DNA of 10,033 bases from Paraglaciecola arctica (GCA_003232445.1 QIJM01000253.1:1-10033), one strand, 5' to 3'. Positions 1 through 7,773 are shown, counted from the first letter of the stretch. The notes: generated by a model not told the origin, from the letters alone. Translations and numbers: made by a program.

Positions 1-2
1 TG

Positions 3-248
3 CTCAAACGATTAAAAGGCCACAAAATTTTATGGTCAAACCCTTCCCATGTACGAGAATTTTCAGTGCCCAAGATAATTCCCGTGTCACTAGGGAAAAT
101 GACTCAGGTGGATTGGTATTATACCCCACCTTTGTTTGAATGTTTGCCATGTAAACTTAACCGTTTAGCAAAGGAAAAATACAGTTCATCATGTTATCCT
201 TCCGGCGTTTTTGTATTTGAAGGTTTAGTGTATGTTGTGGCTGCATAA
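3..248 (+). other. Unassigned open frame entering from the left edge, possible end of an upstream gene
   Basis: This frame has no stop from the window edge to a TAA at 246-248, about 81 codons, and overlaps the plsB start by 17 bp. I do not recognise the peptide; it contains four cysteines and aromatic-rich stretches but no known motif. An open stretch of this length is mildly unlikely by chance in AT-rich DNA, so it could be the 3' end of an upstream gene translationally coupled to plsB. It could equally be fortuitous. A competing minus-strand frame, open from about 112 to the left edge, also reads plausibly (it includes TWEGFDHKILWPFNRL), so neither is secure. No convincing promoter or terminator is visible in 1-231. 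Confidence 0.22.
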
Positions 249-2607
249 ATTGCTGTTAGCAATGGTGACAGTACCGGTAAAGTGGCTGGTAAAAGTAAAC
301 AGTATTCCAAGTGATCTTGAGGCTGAGCTAGGCATAGATAAAACCCGCCCCATTGTTTATCTGTTACGCACCCGTTCAGTCACAGACCAATTAGCACTAA
401 AAATGTCTGCGCTGACATTAGGCTTACCTAAACCCACACTCAATATGACTATTAACGATCAGCGCTATTCTTCATGCTTGTTTTTACAGAAACCCCGTTC
501 GGTGTTAAACCGTAAAACCAAAGGTACTTCGATTCAAGAAGATGCGGCTCAACTATTTAGTCTGCATAGAGAAAATTTAGATCTGGATATTCAAATAGTA
601 CCCGTTTCTATACTCTGGGGTAGAGCGCCAGATAAAAACACCTCAGGTTGGTCAGACGTTATCGCTAACCAAATGTCTCCTAGCTGGTTACGTAAATTTT
701 TTATTGTGTTGTTTTTAGGCAGAGATAATTTTGTCTGTTACAGCAAAGCCGTATCTTCAAGAAAAATGATGGGGCTAAAAGGCAGCGATGAAGACATCGC
801 CCATAAACTTATCCGTGTAGCAGGCACACACTTTTATCGCCGTCATCAAACATTAACCGGGCCCAACATCCTTGGACGCCATCAATTATATAATAGTGTT
901 CTGGGCGCAAAATCAGTACGTAAAGCTATTGTTGAAGAAGCCCGCAGCAAACAATTAAGCCATCAACAAGCTAAACAACAAGCGAAAAAATACGTAAATG
1001 AAATAGCTGCTGATTACCGACCTGGGCTGATTAGATTAGGCGAGAAAATTTTAACCAAGATTTGGAATAAAATTTATAACGGTATCGAAGTTAGGCATGC
1101 CGATAAAGTCAGAGCTTTGGCACAAAATGGCCACGAAATAATCTATATACCTTGTCACCGTAGTCATATGGATTATTTATTACTCACATATGTTATTTAT
1201 CACGAAGGATTAGTCACACCGCATATCGCTGCTGGGATTAACCTTAATTTTCGTCCTGTTGGTGGCATATTGCGTAAAGCTGGCGCGTTTTACCTACGCC
1301 GCAGCTTTGCAGGCAACAAACTCTACACATCTGTATTTCGCGAATATTTAGAATTGCTGTTTAACAAAGGTTATTCGGTGAAATACTTCCCTGAAGGAGG
1401 GCGCAGCAGAACAGGGCGTTTATTACCGCCTAAAACTGGCATGTTAGCTATGACATTACAGGCGTTAATCAAAGGCATTAATCGCCCTGTGAGCATAGTG
1501 CCGGTGTATATTGGTTACGAACATGTGATGGAAGTGTCCAGTTACCTCAAAGAACTCAACGGCACAGGCAAGAAAAAAGAATCTTTCTTCCAAATATTTT
1601 CAGCCATTAAAAAACTCAAAAATTACGGCTACGGCTTTCTGAATTTTGGCGAACCCATCAATTTAACTAATTACCTTGATCAACAAGTGCCTAATTGGCG
1701 AGATGAGCAAGAAAACAATGGCGACAAAAAGCCCAAATGGCTGACGCCGGTTGTGAATGATCTTGCTACAGATGTGATGGGCAGAATAAACCAAACAGCA
1801 GCAGTTAGCGGCATGTCAATTTGTGCCATCTGTTTGTTGTCGGCGAAAAAGCACGCGATGGCTCAATCTGAATTAGAACAAGCCATCGATCACTTTTTAG
1901 AGTTGTTGCGTGACGCCCCTTACAGCGAGCTTGCCACCCTACCGAAAATATCGGGTAAAAAGTTATTGGAAAACACCCTCAAACTGAATAAATTTACCGT
2001 ATCAGAGGATAATTTTGGTAAAATAATTTCACTAAAAAGCCAAAATGCGATGATCCTCACCTACTACCGCAACAATATTCTGCACTTATTCGCCCTACCT
2101 GGCTTGATTGCCGCCATAGTGTTTGCCAATAAAAGTTTAGCGAAAGAACAAATATTGCTGTTAGTAGCTAAACTCTACCCCTTACTCAAACGTGAATTAT
2201 TTATGTATATGAGTACAGAGCAAGCGGCATCCTATACCGAATCACTGCTTACCAAGATGTTGGCAATGGGTTTGCTCGAGACTAACAAAACCGAAATTCA
2301 GACACCAGCAGCCGATAGTGAAAAGCTCTACTCAGCATGGTTGCTTAACCGCAGCATTCAAGAAACCTTACATCGCTACGCGGTAGTGTTAACGTTATTG
2401 TCGCAGCAAGAAAAAGTAAGCCGCTCTGTACTGGAAAAGAAAAGTGCACAATTTGCCGAGAGGCTAGCCGCGCTGCATGGCATCAACTCACCAGAATTTT
2501 TCGATAAAAAAGTGCTGGCTACATTTATTCAAGCGTTAAAAGAAAACGCCTTGATCGAAGCAGATGATGATGGCCAACTGCGCCATTCAGAACTCAGCGA
2601 AAAATAG
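232..2607 (+). CDS. plsB: Glycerol-3-phosphate 1-O-acyltransferase PlsB (3' end probably frameshifted)
   Basis: PlsB transfers a fatty acyl group from acyl-ACP or acyl-CoA to the sn-1 position of glycerol-3-phosphate at the inner membrane, the first step of phospholipid synthesis. Similarity to E. coli PlsB (about 807 aa) runs along the whole protein. The acyltransferase motifs are present: HRSHMD at residues 309-314 (catalytic His/Asp), GAFYLRR at 351-357, EGGRSRTGR at 388-396 (glycerol-3-phosphate binding) and PVYIGYEH at 424-431. The ATG at 232 has GAAGG at 219-223, 8 bases away, and the N-terminus aligns with E. coli through the shared segment ending SIPSD. The annotated stop (2605-2607) gives 791 aa. 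However, the codons just beyond it, read one base out of register, encode a peptide like the normal PlsB C-terminus. The true family-length protein would be about 809 aa. Catalytic function is probably retained because the lost tail is far from the active site (inference). Confidence 0.96.
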   Translation: MLWLHKLLLAMVTVPVKWLVKVNSIPSDLEAELGIDKTRPIVYLLRTRSVTDQLALKMSALTLGLPKPTLNMTINDQRYSSCLFLQKPRSVLNRKTKGTSIQEDAAQLFSLHRENLDLDIQIVPVSILWGRAPDKNTSGWSDVIANQMSPSWLRKFFIVLFLGRDNFVCYSKAVSSRKMMGLKGSDEDIAHKLIRVAGTHFYRRHQTLTGPNILGRHQLYNSVLGAKSVRKAIVEEARSKQLSHQQAKQQAKKYVNEIAADYRPGLIRLGEKILTKIWNKIYNGIEVRHADKVRALAQNGHEIIYIPCHRSHMDYLLLTYVIYHEGLVTPHIAAGINLNFRPVGGILRKAGAFYLRRSFAGNKLYTSVFREYLELLFNKGYSVKYFPEGGRSRTGRLLPPKTGMLAMTLQALIKGINRPVSIVPVYIGYEHVMEVSSYLKELNGTGKKKESFFQIFSAIKKLKNYGYGFLNFGEPINLTNYLDQQVPNWRDEQENNGDKKPKWLTPVVNDLATDVMGRINQTAAVSGMSICAICLLSAKKHAMAQSELEQAIDHFLELLRDAPYSELATLPKISGKKLLENTLKLNKFTVSEDNFGKIISLKSQNAMILTYYRNNILHLFALPGLIAAIVFANKSLAKEQILLLVAKLYPLLKRELFMYMSTEQAASYTESLLTKMLAMGLLETNKTEIQTPAADSEKLYSAWLLNRSIQETLHRYAVVLTLLSQQEKVSRSVLEKKSAQFAERLAALHGINSPEFFDKKVLATFIQALKENALIEADDDGQLRHSELSEK

Positions 2608-2660
2608 ATGTGATTAACCTTATTGCACCTGAAATTGCTCAACGTTTACAACAGATATAA
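2600..2660 (+). other. plsB: Out-of-frame PlsB C-terminal tail after an A5 tract
   Basis: The plsB frame ends ...SEK-TAG directly after a run of five A (2600-2604). Adding one A would let the frame read IDVINLIAPEIAQRLQQI before a TAA at 2658-2660. This tail resembles the last part of E. coli PlsB (LLAELITSDVRLTIES) and brings the length to about 809 residues, close to the family norm. The simplest reading is a one-base deletion in the homopolymer, either a real mutation or a sequencing error. Slippage during expression is possible but less likely, because five A is short for that. Confidence 0.75.
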
Positions 2661-2747
2661 AACCAGTACTCGCGCTCTTTATTAAGGATTAGTTGAGAGA
2701 AACCTCGTCTGCTTGTTTGGTAAACGAATTGGTCTTGCGAGGGTAAG

Positions 2748-2753
2748 TATAAT
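2748..2753 (+). promoter_or_regulatory. Candidate -10 box upstream of the M20 amidohydrolase gene
   Basis: A perfect TATAAT lies 49 bases before the chosen ATG at 2803, in the non-coding gap after plsB. No good -35 hexamer is seen at 16-18 bp, so this is a tentative call based mostly on the -10 match. The AT-rich, gene-free surroundings and the change of gene function fit a separate transcription unit. Confidence 0.35.
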
Positions 2754-2802
2754 CTCTGTTACTCTTTTAATGATCCAATATATTCAGGGAAGTATCAGAA
2801 GA

Positions 2803-4169
2803 ATGATGAAAAAATTATTGATGAACACCGCATTATGCTTAGGCTTTGTGATGGCTAGCTGTCTGCCAGCCTATAGCGCCGACAGCGAAGTTAAAGCCGC
2901 AGTTGAAAAAGATTACAACAGCTACCTGAAAGACTTATTTATCCATTTTCACACCATTTTCACAAAAATCCAGAATTGTCTTTGGTGGAAAACAAGACCG
3001 CAGCACGCTTAGCGAAAGAACTAAAACTTGCAGGGTTTGAGGTCACTGAAGGATTTGGCGTGGCTGTAGAGGGTAATCCATCAACCGGTATTGTGGCAAT
3101 CATGAAAAACGGCGAAGGGCCGCTTGTTATGATGCGCGCCGATATGGACGGTCTGCCACTGGAAGAAAAATCTGGTTTGAACTATGCGTCAAAAGTCATG
3201 CAAATTTCGCCGATCACCGGTAAAGAAGTATCTGTGATGCATGCGTGTGGTCACGATGTTCATATCACCAGTCTTGTTGGCACGGCTCGCCACATGGCCG
3301 CTATGAAAGACAAATGGTCAGGCACATTAATGTTGATTGGCCAACCTGCTGAAGAGCGCCTTAAAGGCGCCAAACAAATGATGGACGCCAAAATTTGGGA
3401 TATATTCGGTAAGCCTGATTACGCACTGGCGTTTCATGTAGGCTCTTCTGGTCCAACTGGAGTAGTCAACGTGGTGGGGGGTGCGCCTTATGCAGGCTCG
3501 GACAGTCTTGATATTATTATCCATGGCGTGGGTGCTCACGGTGCCAGCCCCCACGCAGGGAAAGATCCGATTGTTCTTGGTTCTCAAATTGTTTTAGCAT
3601 TGCAAACCTTGGTTTCACGCGAACTCAGTCCGCGAGAGCCGGGCGTGGTAACAGTTGGTTCATTTCACAGCGGTACTAAGCATAATATTATTTCCGATAG
3701 AGCGGTATTGCAGGTGACCGTTAGAAACACTAATTTGGAAACACGCAAGACCTTGCTTGACGGTATTAAGCGCATTGCTGAAAATATGGGCCGTGTTGCG
3801 GGTATGCCTGAAGATATGCTGCCTGAAGTAACCGTGGTTTCGAGCACACCGCCTACGGTCAATGATAATGAGCTGGTTGTGCGGTTAAAAGCGGTTTGGA
3901 TTGATAAAATGGGTAAAGATTTTGTCTTTAGCAATCAATCAAAGGGTATGGGCGCGGAAGACTTCCCCTATTTCACTACCACACCTCAAATTCAAAGTGT
4001 TTACTGGGGTATTGGTGGCACCAATCCAAAAGTTTGGGATGCAGCGCAAAAAGGTGGAAAGCCAATTCCATCACATCACAGCCCCTTCTTTAAAGTGGAG
4101 CCAGAGTCTGTGAAGGTGGGTGTAGAAAGCACTATCCATGCGCTAATGGAATTGATGTCGAAAACATAA
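2803..4169 (+). pseudogene. Exported M20-family amidohydrolase/carboxypeptidase, disrupted by an 11-bp duplication
   Basis: M20D-type metal-dependent hydrolases cleave amide bonds of N-acyl amino acids or peptides; the substrate here is unknown. The 5' part (from ATG 2803 or 2806, with AGGGA at 2786-2790) encodes a signal peptide: a basic start MMKKLLMN, a hydrophobic core, and a cleavage region PAYSA/DSE. The frame then reads DYNSYLKDLFIHFH, a typical start of the catalytic domain, before an 11-bp tandem repeat shifts it; translation stops at 3010-3012 after 69 aa. The rest continues in another frame to TAA 4167-4169 with all expected metal-site elements: RADMD; HACGHDVH (Cys 3246-3248, His 3252-3254); GQPAEE (Glu codons 3351-3356); AFHV (His 3435-3437); and SHHSPFF (4071-4091). 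Removing one repeat copy restores IHFHKNPELSLVE and a 451-residue protein. A lipoprotein signal (MASC) is an alternative to signal peptidase I cleavage. The intact downstream sequence suggests recent inactivation. Confidence 0.9.
2943..2964 (+). repeat. 11-bp perfect tandem duplication (CCATTTTCACA x2)
   Basis: The unit CCATTTTCACA occurs at 2943-2953 and again at 2954-2964 with no mismatch. Its length is not a multiple of three, so it changes the reading frame of the M20 gene exactly where the family motif H-x-H-x-NPELS should be. With one copy the sequence reads LFIHFHKNPELS without a break, so the duplication is the lesion. Confidence 0.93.
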
Positions 4170-4195
4170 TATCGTCAGGGCTTTTTAGCAGATAT

Positions 4196-4227
4196 AAAAA
4201 AGAGGGGATGCGCCGCCTCTTTTTGTT
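4196..4227. terminator. Bidirectional intrinsic terminator between the M20 gene and ilvA
   Basis: The arms AAAAGAGG (to 4205) and CCTCTTTT (from 4216) pair over nine base pairs (4197-4205 with 4216-4224). Inner G-C pairs are possible, and the loop is about 10 bases. T runs follow the stem on both strands (TTTTT at 4220-4224 on +; the A run at 4196-4201 gives T on -). It sits 27 bp after the M20 stop and 43 bp past the convergent ilvA stop, so it can serve both transcripts. Confidence 0.85.
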
Positions 4228-4269
4228 ACTGGCTCATAAAGCAGCGAATAAGCTCGCGGTTAAAAAGTG

Positions 4270-5820
4270 TTACTCAAATACACCGTTTAAATCAGACAAG
4301 AAAAACTTATAAGCAGGATTGTCGGTTTGTTCTTGGTATAGATAACCTAATTTAGCGAGGTGTTTATCAAATTCGCCACGATCATCATCTATTATATCAA
4401 AGCCAGCTAATACTAAACCTTCAGCCGCACCGTGATTGCGATAGTGGAATAAGGTGATATTCCATCTTTCCCCCAAAGTATCCAGAAACTTCATAAGAGC
4501 ACCGGGATGTTCTGGAAATTCAAAGGAAAATAATTTTTCGTTGAGTAGGCTAGGTGGCCTACCTCCTACCATATAACGCACATGCAACTTGGCCATTTCG
4601 TTTTCGGATAAATCAAAACTTTTGTAACCGTTATTACTGAGGGAGTCAGTCAGTTGGGCCAATTCTTCACGGCCTTCTTTCAACTTAATTCCCACAAAAA
4701 TATGCGCCTCGCGATCTGTGGAATAACGATAATTAAATTCGGTGATGGTTCGCCCACCTAACAGTGCACAAAAATCTCTAAATGCGCCGGTACGCTCAGG
4801 TATTTTAACGGCAATAACCGCTTCTTTTTGCTCGCCTAGTTCACAACGCTCAGAGACATAACGCAAGGTGTGGAAGTTGATGTTAGCACCACATAAAATG
4901 CCGCCAAATTTTTTGCCTTGCATCGGATTTGTTTTAAGGTACTTACGAATACCTGCTACCGACAAAGCACCGGCAGGCTCAGCAATGACACGGGTGTCAT
5001 CGAAGATATCTTTAATCGCTGCACAAATTTCATCGGTGTTGACTGAGATGATTTCATCAACGTATTTTTGGCATAAGCGAAAAGGTTCTTTACCAATAAT
5101 TTTAACCGCTACGCCATCAGCAAAAATCCCTACATGATCGAGCGGAACAGGTTTACCTGCTTGCATTGCCGCCTGTAAACAGGCAGATTCATCAGACTCA
5201 ACGGCAATAATCTTTAACTCAGGCTTTAGCTGTTTCAGAAATACCGATATACCTGCTATTAAACCGCCGCCACCAACAGCAATAAACAATGTATCTAAAT
5301 CAGGGTTTTGTTCAAGTAACTCACGGGCGATGGTGCCTTGCCCTGCAATCACGTCCTCGTCGTCAAAAGGCGGAACCATAGTGTAACCATGCTTTTTAGA
5401 AAGACGTAACGCTTCATCTTTTGCTTGATCGAAGCTGGTGCCATGCAACACCACATTGACAAATTCGCCGCCAAAATTACGTACCGCTTCAACCTTAATA
5501 TCTGGAGCAGTGGCAGGCATCACTATGGTCGCTTTTATGCCTTTTTTTCTGGCCGAGTAGGCAACACCTTGAGCATGGTTGCCAGCCGAAGATGCCACCA
5601 CGCCTTTGGCAACTTGCTCATTAGAAAGTTGGCAAAGTTTGTTATAGGCACCGCGTAATTTAAAAGACTTAACAGGTTGTTGATCTTCGCGCTTCAGCCA
5701 AATATCGTTACCTAAAGAAGCAGAAAGCTTATCTAGTTTTTGCAGATCAGAATTCACCGCCACATCATAAACGGGCGATAACAATATACTCTTTAGATAA
5801 TCATTAGCTGAACGTGTCAT
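4270..5820 (-). CDS. ilvA: Biosynthetic L-threonine dehydratase (threonine ammonia-lyase)
   Basis: IlvA converts L-threonine to 2-oxobutyrate and ammonia in the cytoplasm, the committed step to isoleucine, and is normally inhibited by isoleucine. The 516-aa length matches E. coli IlvA (514 aa). The N-terminal PLP fold has the Schiff-base lysine K54 in SFKLRGAYNK, the substrate loop SSAGNHAQG at 77-85, and the phosphate-binding loop GGGGL at 183-187. The C-terminal third carries two ACT-like regulatory subdomains, from about 333 (IPERTGAF) and about 430 (FEFPEHPGAL), which mark the biosynthetic rather than the short catabolic TdcB enzyme. The start is supported by GGAAG on the minus strand (5826-5830), 5 bases before the ATG. 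The ATG also directly follows the TAA of the ilvD remnant, so coupling to the ancestral ilvD is preserved in layout. No ilvD, ilvE or synthase genes precede it now, so it must use whatever promoter lies in 5908-6258. Confidence 0.97.
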   Translation of the reverse strand: MTRSANDYLKSILLSPVYDVAVNSDLQKLDKLSASLGNDIWLKREDQQPVKSFKLRGAYNKLCQLSNEQVAKGVVASSAGNHAQGVAYSARKKGIKATIVMPATAPDIKVEAVRNFGGEFVNVVLHGTSFDQAKDEALRLSKKHGYTMVPPFDDEDVIAGQGTIARELLEQNPDLDTLFIAVGGGGLIAGISVFLKQLKPELKIIAVESDESACLQAAMQAGKPVPLDHVGIFADGVAVKIIGKEPFRLCQKYVDEIISVNTDEICAAIKDIFDDTRVIAEPAGALSVAGIRKYLKTNPMQGKKFGGILCGANINFHTLRYVSERCELGEQKEAVIAVKIPERTGAFRDFCALLGGRTITEFNYRYSTDREAHIFVGIKLKEGREELAQLTDSLSNNGYKSFDLSENEMAKLHVRYMVGGRPPSLLNEKLFSFEFPEHPGALMKFLDTLGERWNITLFHYRNHGAAEGLVLAGFDIIDDDRGEFDKHLAKLGYLYQEQTDNPAYKFFLSDLNGVFE

Positions 5821-5907
5821 TTAATCTTCCAATTTCGATGCATCACGCACCGCACCTTTGTCAACACTGGTGGCTAACAAGGCATAAGCTTTAAGGGCAA
5901 GTAATAC
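5821..5907 (-). pseudogene. ilvD: 3' remnant of ilvD (dihydroxy-acid dehydratase), last ~28 codons
   Basis: Read on the minus strand, this segment encodes LALKAYALLATSVDKGAVRD followed by ASKLED and TAA at 5821-5823. It closely matches the extreme C-terminus of E. coli IlvD ([25 protein letters not shown]). In E. coli, ilvD lies directly upstream of ilvA in ilvGMEDA, and here the remnant's stop abuts the ilvA ATG with no gap. Similarity disappears upstream of about 5907, so roughly 95% of the gene (family length ~615 aa) is missing. An in-frame ATG at 5917-5919 would make a 32-residue mini-ORF. It has only a weak ribosome site (GAG close by) and could act at most as a coupling leader for ilvA. 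It cannot encode a working dehydratase, as the Fe-S and Mg-binding parts are absent. Confidence 0.9.
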
Positions 5908-6258
5908 CAATCCATCCATATTCTCACGGTATATTTGTAAGACCAAGCATTGCTATATGTTTTTTTAGAGGGTTATATACACAGATTAATATTATCATTC
6001 TTGAATAAGTAAACTTGCACTTTAGGCAGAATATGGAAACTTGGTTACATTCTAGGCTTTCAACTAGGTCTGAGCACCGTGAGTTGCATGATAATAGGCT
6101 TCTGTATCACCTTGGCCTGTCGTTTAAGTGCGCTAAAGTGGCACTGGCATCTTCCTGTTTTTAACTCCCATGATTCAGTGAAGGATGAATAACTAGCAAT
6201 TTTCTGATGATTAACTAGCCTTAGGTATCCCTTAAGTGACAGCAAATGGAGTTGCCAC
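5908..6258. other. Non-coding gap between the ilvD remnant and comM
   Basis: About 350 bp without a recognisable gene, where the main body of the ilvGMED genes would be expected by analogy with E. coli. It holds the candidate ilvA promoter, a 24-codon minus-strand ORF (5924-5998) with a hydrophobic Ile/Leu/Val-rich start, a small imperfect hairpin (AGTGC 6127-6131 / GCACT 6141-6145), and two AACTAGC copies (6191-6197 and 6213-6219) exactly 22 bp apart on the comM side. A 66-codon minus-strand open frame (6060-6260) shows no recognisable family. No strong terminator, attenuator or transposon end is visible. Confidence 0.5.
5986..6013 (-). promoter_or_regulatory. Candidate promoter for ilvA
   Basis: On the minus strand, TTTACT (6013-6008) and TATTAA (5991-5986) are separated by 16 bp. 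Transcription from here would enter the ilvD remnant and then ilvA. The match to sigma-70 hexamers is moderate and no other evidence supports it. It may be a leftover of the promoter that once drove the lost ilv operon, or a chance AT-rich match. Confidence 0.3.
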
Positions 6259-7773
6259 ATGTCTTTAGCAGTCGTTTATTCAAGAGCCAGCGTAGGCATT
6301 GACGCCCCCCTGATCACCGTTGAAGTTCATCTATCCAATGGCCTACCTTGTTTTAACTTAGTGGGTTTACCTGAAGCCTCTGTAAGAGAAGCCAAAGATA
6401 GAGTGCGCAGCGCGCTTATCAACTCTGGATTTGAGTTCCCCGCGAAAAGAATTACCGTCAATTTAGCGCCAGCAGACTTACCTAAAGAAGGCGGGCGCTT
6501 TGATTTGGCGATAGCCATAGGCATTATTGCCGCCACCCATCAACTGCCGACGCAACAATTAGAAAACATAGAATTAGTCGGTGAACTGGCCTTGTCTGGA
6601 GAGATCCGCCCCATTGCTGGCGCTCTGCCTTTTACATATGCCTGCTCTAGCGCACAACGAACTGCAATTTTACCTAAAGATAATGCCGCAGAAGCGTCGC
6701 TTATCAAACAGGCTAAGATCATTCCTGTAAGCGGATTATTGGAAGTATTTCACCATATTGCTGGCCAGCAATCTTTAGCATTCTATCAAGCCAAAAACGT
6801 CGACCAAAATGCGAAGTTTGAAAATGATTTACAGGATGTAGTAGGACAAGCTGCGGGGAAACGTGCATTGGAAATTGCTGCTGCTGGTGGACATAACCTT
6901 TTATTCACTGGCCCACCCGGCACAGGTAAAACCATGTTGGCTAGCCGCTTAATCAGCATACTGCCACCCATGACTGATGAAGAAGCCTTAGCCACTGCGG
7001 CAATTCATTCCATTGTGGGCAAACCAGTTGACCCCGCCACATGGAAACACCGCGCATTTCGCCATCCACACCACACCAGTTCGGCGGTGGCTTTAGTAGG
7101 AGGAGGCAGCATACCTAGACCAGGTGAAATTTCGCTGGCGCACAATGGGGTGCTATTTTTAGATGAGCTTCCAGAATTTGACCGTAAGGTTTTGGATGTA
7201 TTGCGTGAGCCCCTTGAGTCAGGCTCGGTGAGTATTTCCAGAGCCGCTAGGCAAGCCCAATTCCCCGCTAGATTCCAATTAATCGCGGCTATGAATCCTA
7301 GCCCCACTGGCAGTTTAAACGATGGACGTAGCAGCTGCGAACAGATCCTGCGCTACCTTAACCGCATATCTGGCCCATTTTTAGACCGTATTGATTTGCA
7401 GGTCGATGTGCCCAAACTACCCAGCAATGACTTTTCTGAGCAGGTAAAAAGTCGTGGTGAAAGTAGTCAAGTAGTGCGTGAAAGAGTTATTGAGGCGTAT
7501 CAATTGCAAATCACCCGCAGCGGAAAAACCAATGCCCAGCTTGGTAGTAAAGAAGTGGATCAATATTGCGTTTTGAGTCAAGCCGATCAGCTTTTTTTGC
7601 AACAAGCTGTAGAGAAACTGGGTTTATCTTTAAGAACTTATCATAGGGTTTTAAAAGTAGCTCGTACCATAGCCGACTTAGCCAAGTGTGCTGACATCAG
7701 CAGACAACACTTAGCCGAGGCGCTTAATTATCGAGCATTTGACAGGATGCTGGCCCAGTTAACTAACAGTTAA
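6259..7773 (+). CDS. comM: ComM/YifB-family AAA+ ATPase (Mg-chelatase-like branch-migration helicase)
   Basis: ComM forms a hexameric ring that drives branch migration during recombination of incoming DNA in natural transformation (shown in Vibrio cholerae); the E. coli homologue is YifB. The 504 aa match the family length. The N-terminal ~150 residues form the ChlI-type domain (PITVEVH-like start, KITVNLAPADLPKEGGR-like stretch at 63-80). The AAA+ core has Walker A GPPGTGKT at 218-225, Walker B VLFLDE at 298-303, the family RHPHHTSS motif at 268-275, and the NPSPTG and RYLNRISGPFLDR segments at 346-377. The C-terminal Mg-chelatase domain ends with SRQHLAEALNYRAFDR. GGAG at 6248-6251, 7 bases before the ATG, supports the start, and the protein begins MSLAVVYSRA, like E. 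coli YifB. Its 3' end overlaps convergent ilvY by 11 bp. It sits beside the ilv genes as in E. coli. Confidence 0.95.
   Translation: MSLAVVYSRASVGIDAPLITVEVHLSNGLPCFNLVGLPEASVREAKDRVRSALINSGFEFPAKRITVNLAPADLPKEGGRFDLAIAIGIIAATHQLPTQQLENIELVGELALSGEIRPIAGALPFTYACSSAQRTAILPKDNAAEASLIKQAKIIPVSGLLEVFHHIAGQQSLAFYQAKNVDQNAKFENDLQDVVGQAAGKRALEIAAAGGHNLLFTGPPGTGKTMLASRLISILPPMTDEEALATAAIHSIVGKPVDPATWKHRAFRHPHHTSSAVALVGGGSIPRPGEISLAHNGVLFLDELPEFDRKVLDVLREPLESGSVSISRAARQAQFPARFQLIAAMNPSPTGSLNDGRSSCEQILRYLNRISGPFLDRIDLQVDVPKLPSNDFSEQVKSRGESSQVVRERVIEAYQLQITRSGKTNAQLGSKEVDQYCVLSQADQLFLQQAVEKLGLSLRTYHRVLKVARTIADLAKCADISRQHLAEALNYRAFDRMLAQLTNS

Noticed and set aside
2713..2802. Earlier ATG or alternative starts for the M20 gene, giving a 30-residue N-terminal extension
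   Set aside because: The extension would cover the TATAAT box and precede a textbook signal peptide beginning at 2803, so the later start is preferred.
2976..4169. Treating the 397-codon downstream part of the M20 gene as an independent intact cytoplasmic enzyme
   Set aside because: It would need a TTG start with no ribosome site, and it lacks the first part of the catalytic domain, which is found in the adjacent frame before the duplication.
4868..5137. Plus-strand open frame inside ilvA
   Set aside because: Antisense shadow of the well-conserved ilvA coding sequence, with no independent signals.
5901..5920. TAATACCAAT-like stretch at the ilvD breakpoint as a possible repeat or mobile-element end
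   Set aside because: No second copy, inverted partner or target-site duplication is visible in the window, so an insertion cannot be supported.
5959..5966. T-run (5960-5966) as an intrinsic terminator on the plus strand
   Set aside because: No stable hairpin precedes it and no plus-strand gene ends nearby.
6060..6260. 66-codon minus-strand open frame upstream of comM
   Set aside because: It starts inside the comM ribosome-site region, has no recognisable family or clear ribosome site of its own, and is of a length expected by chance.
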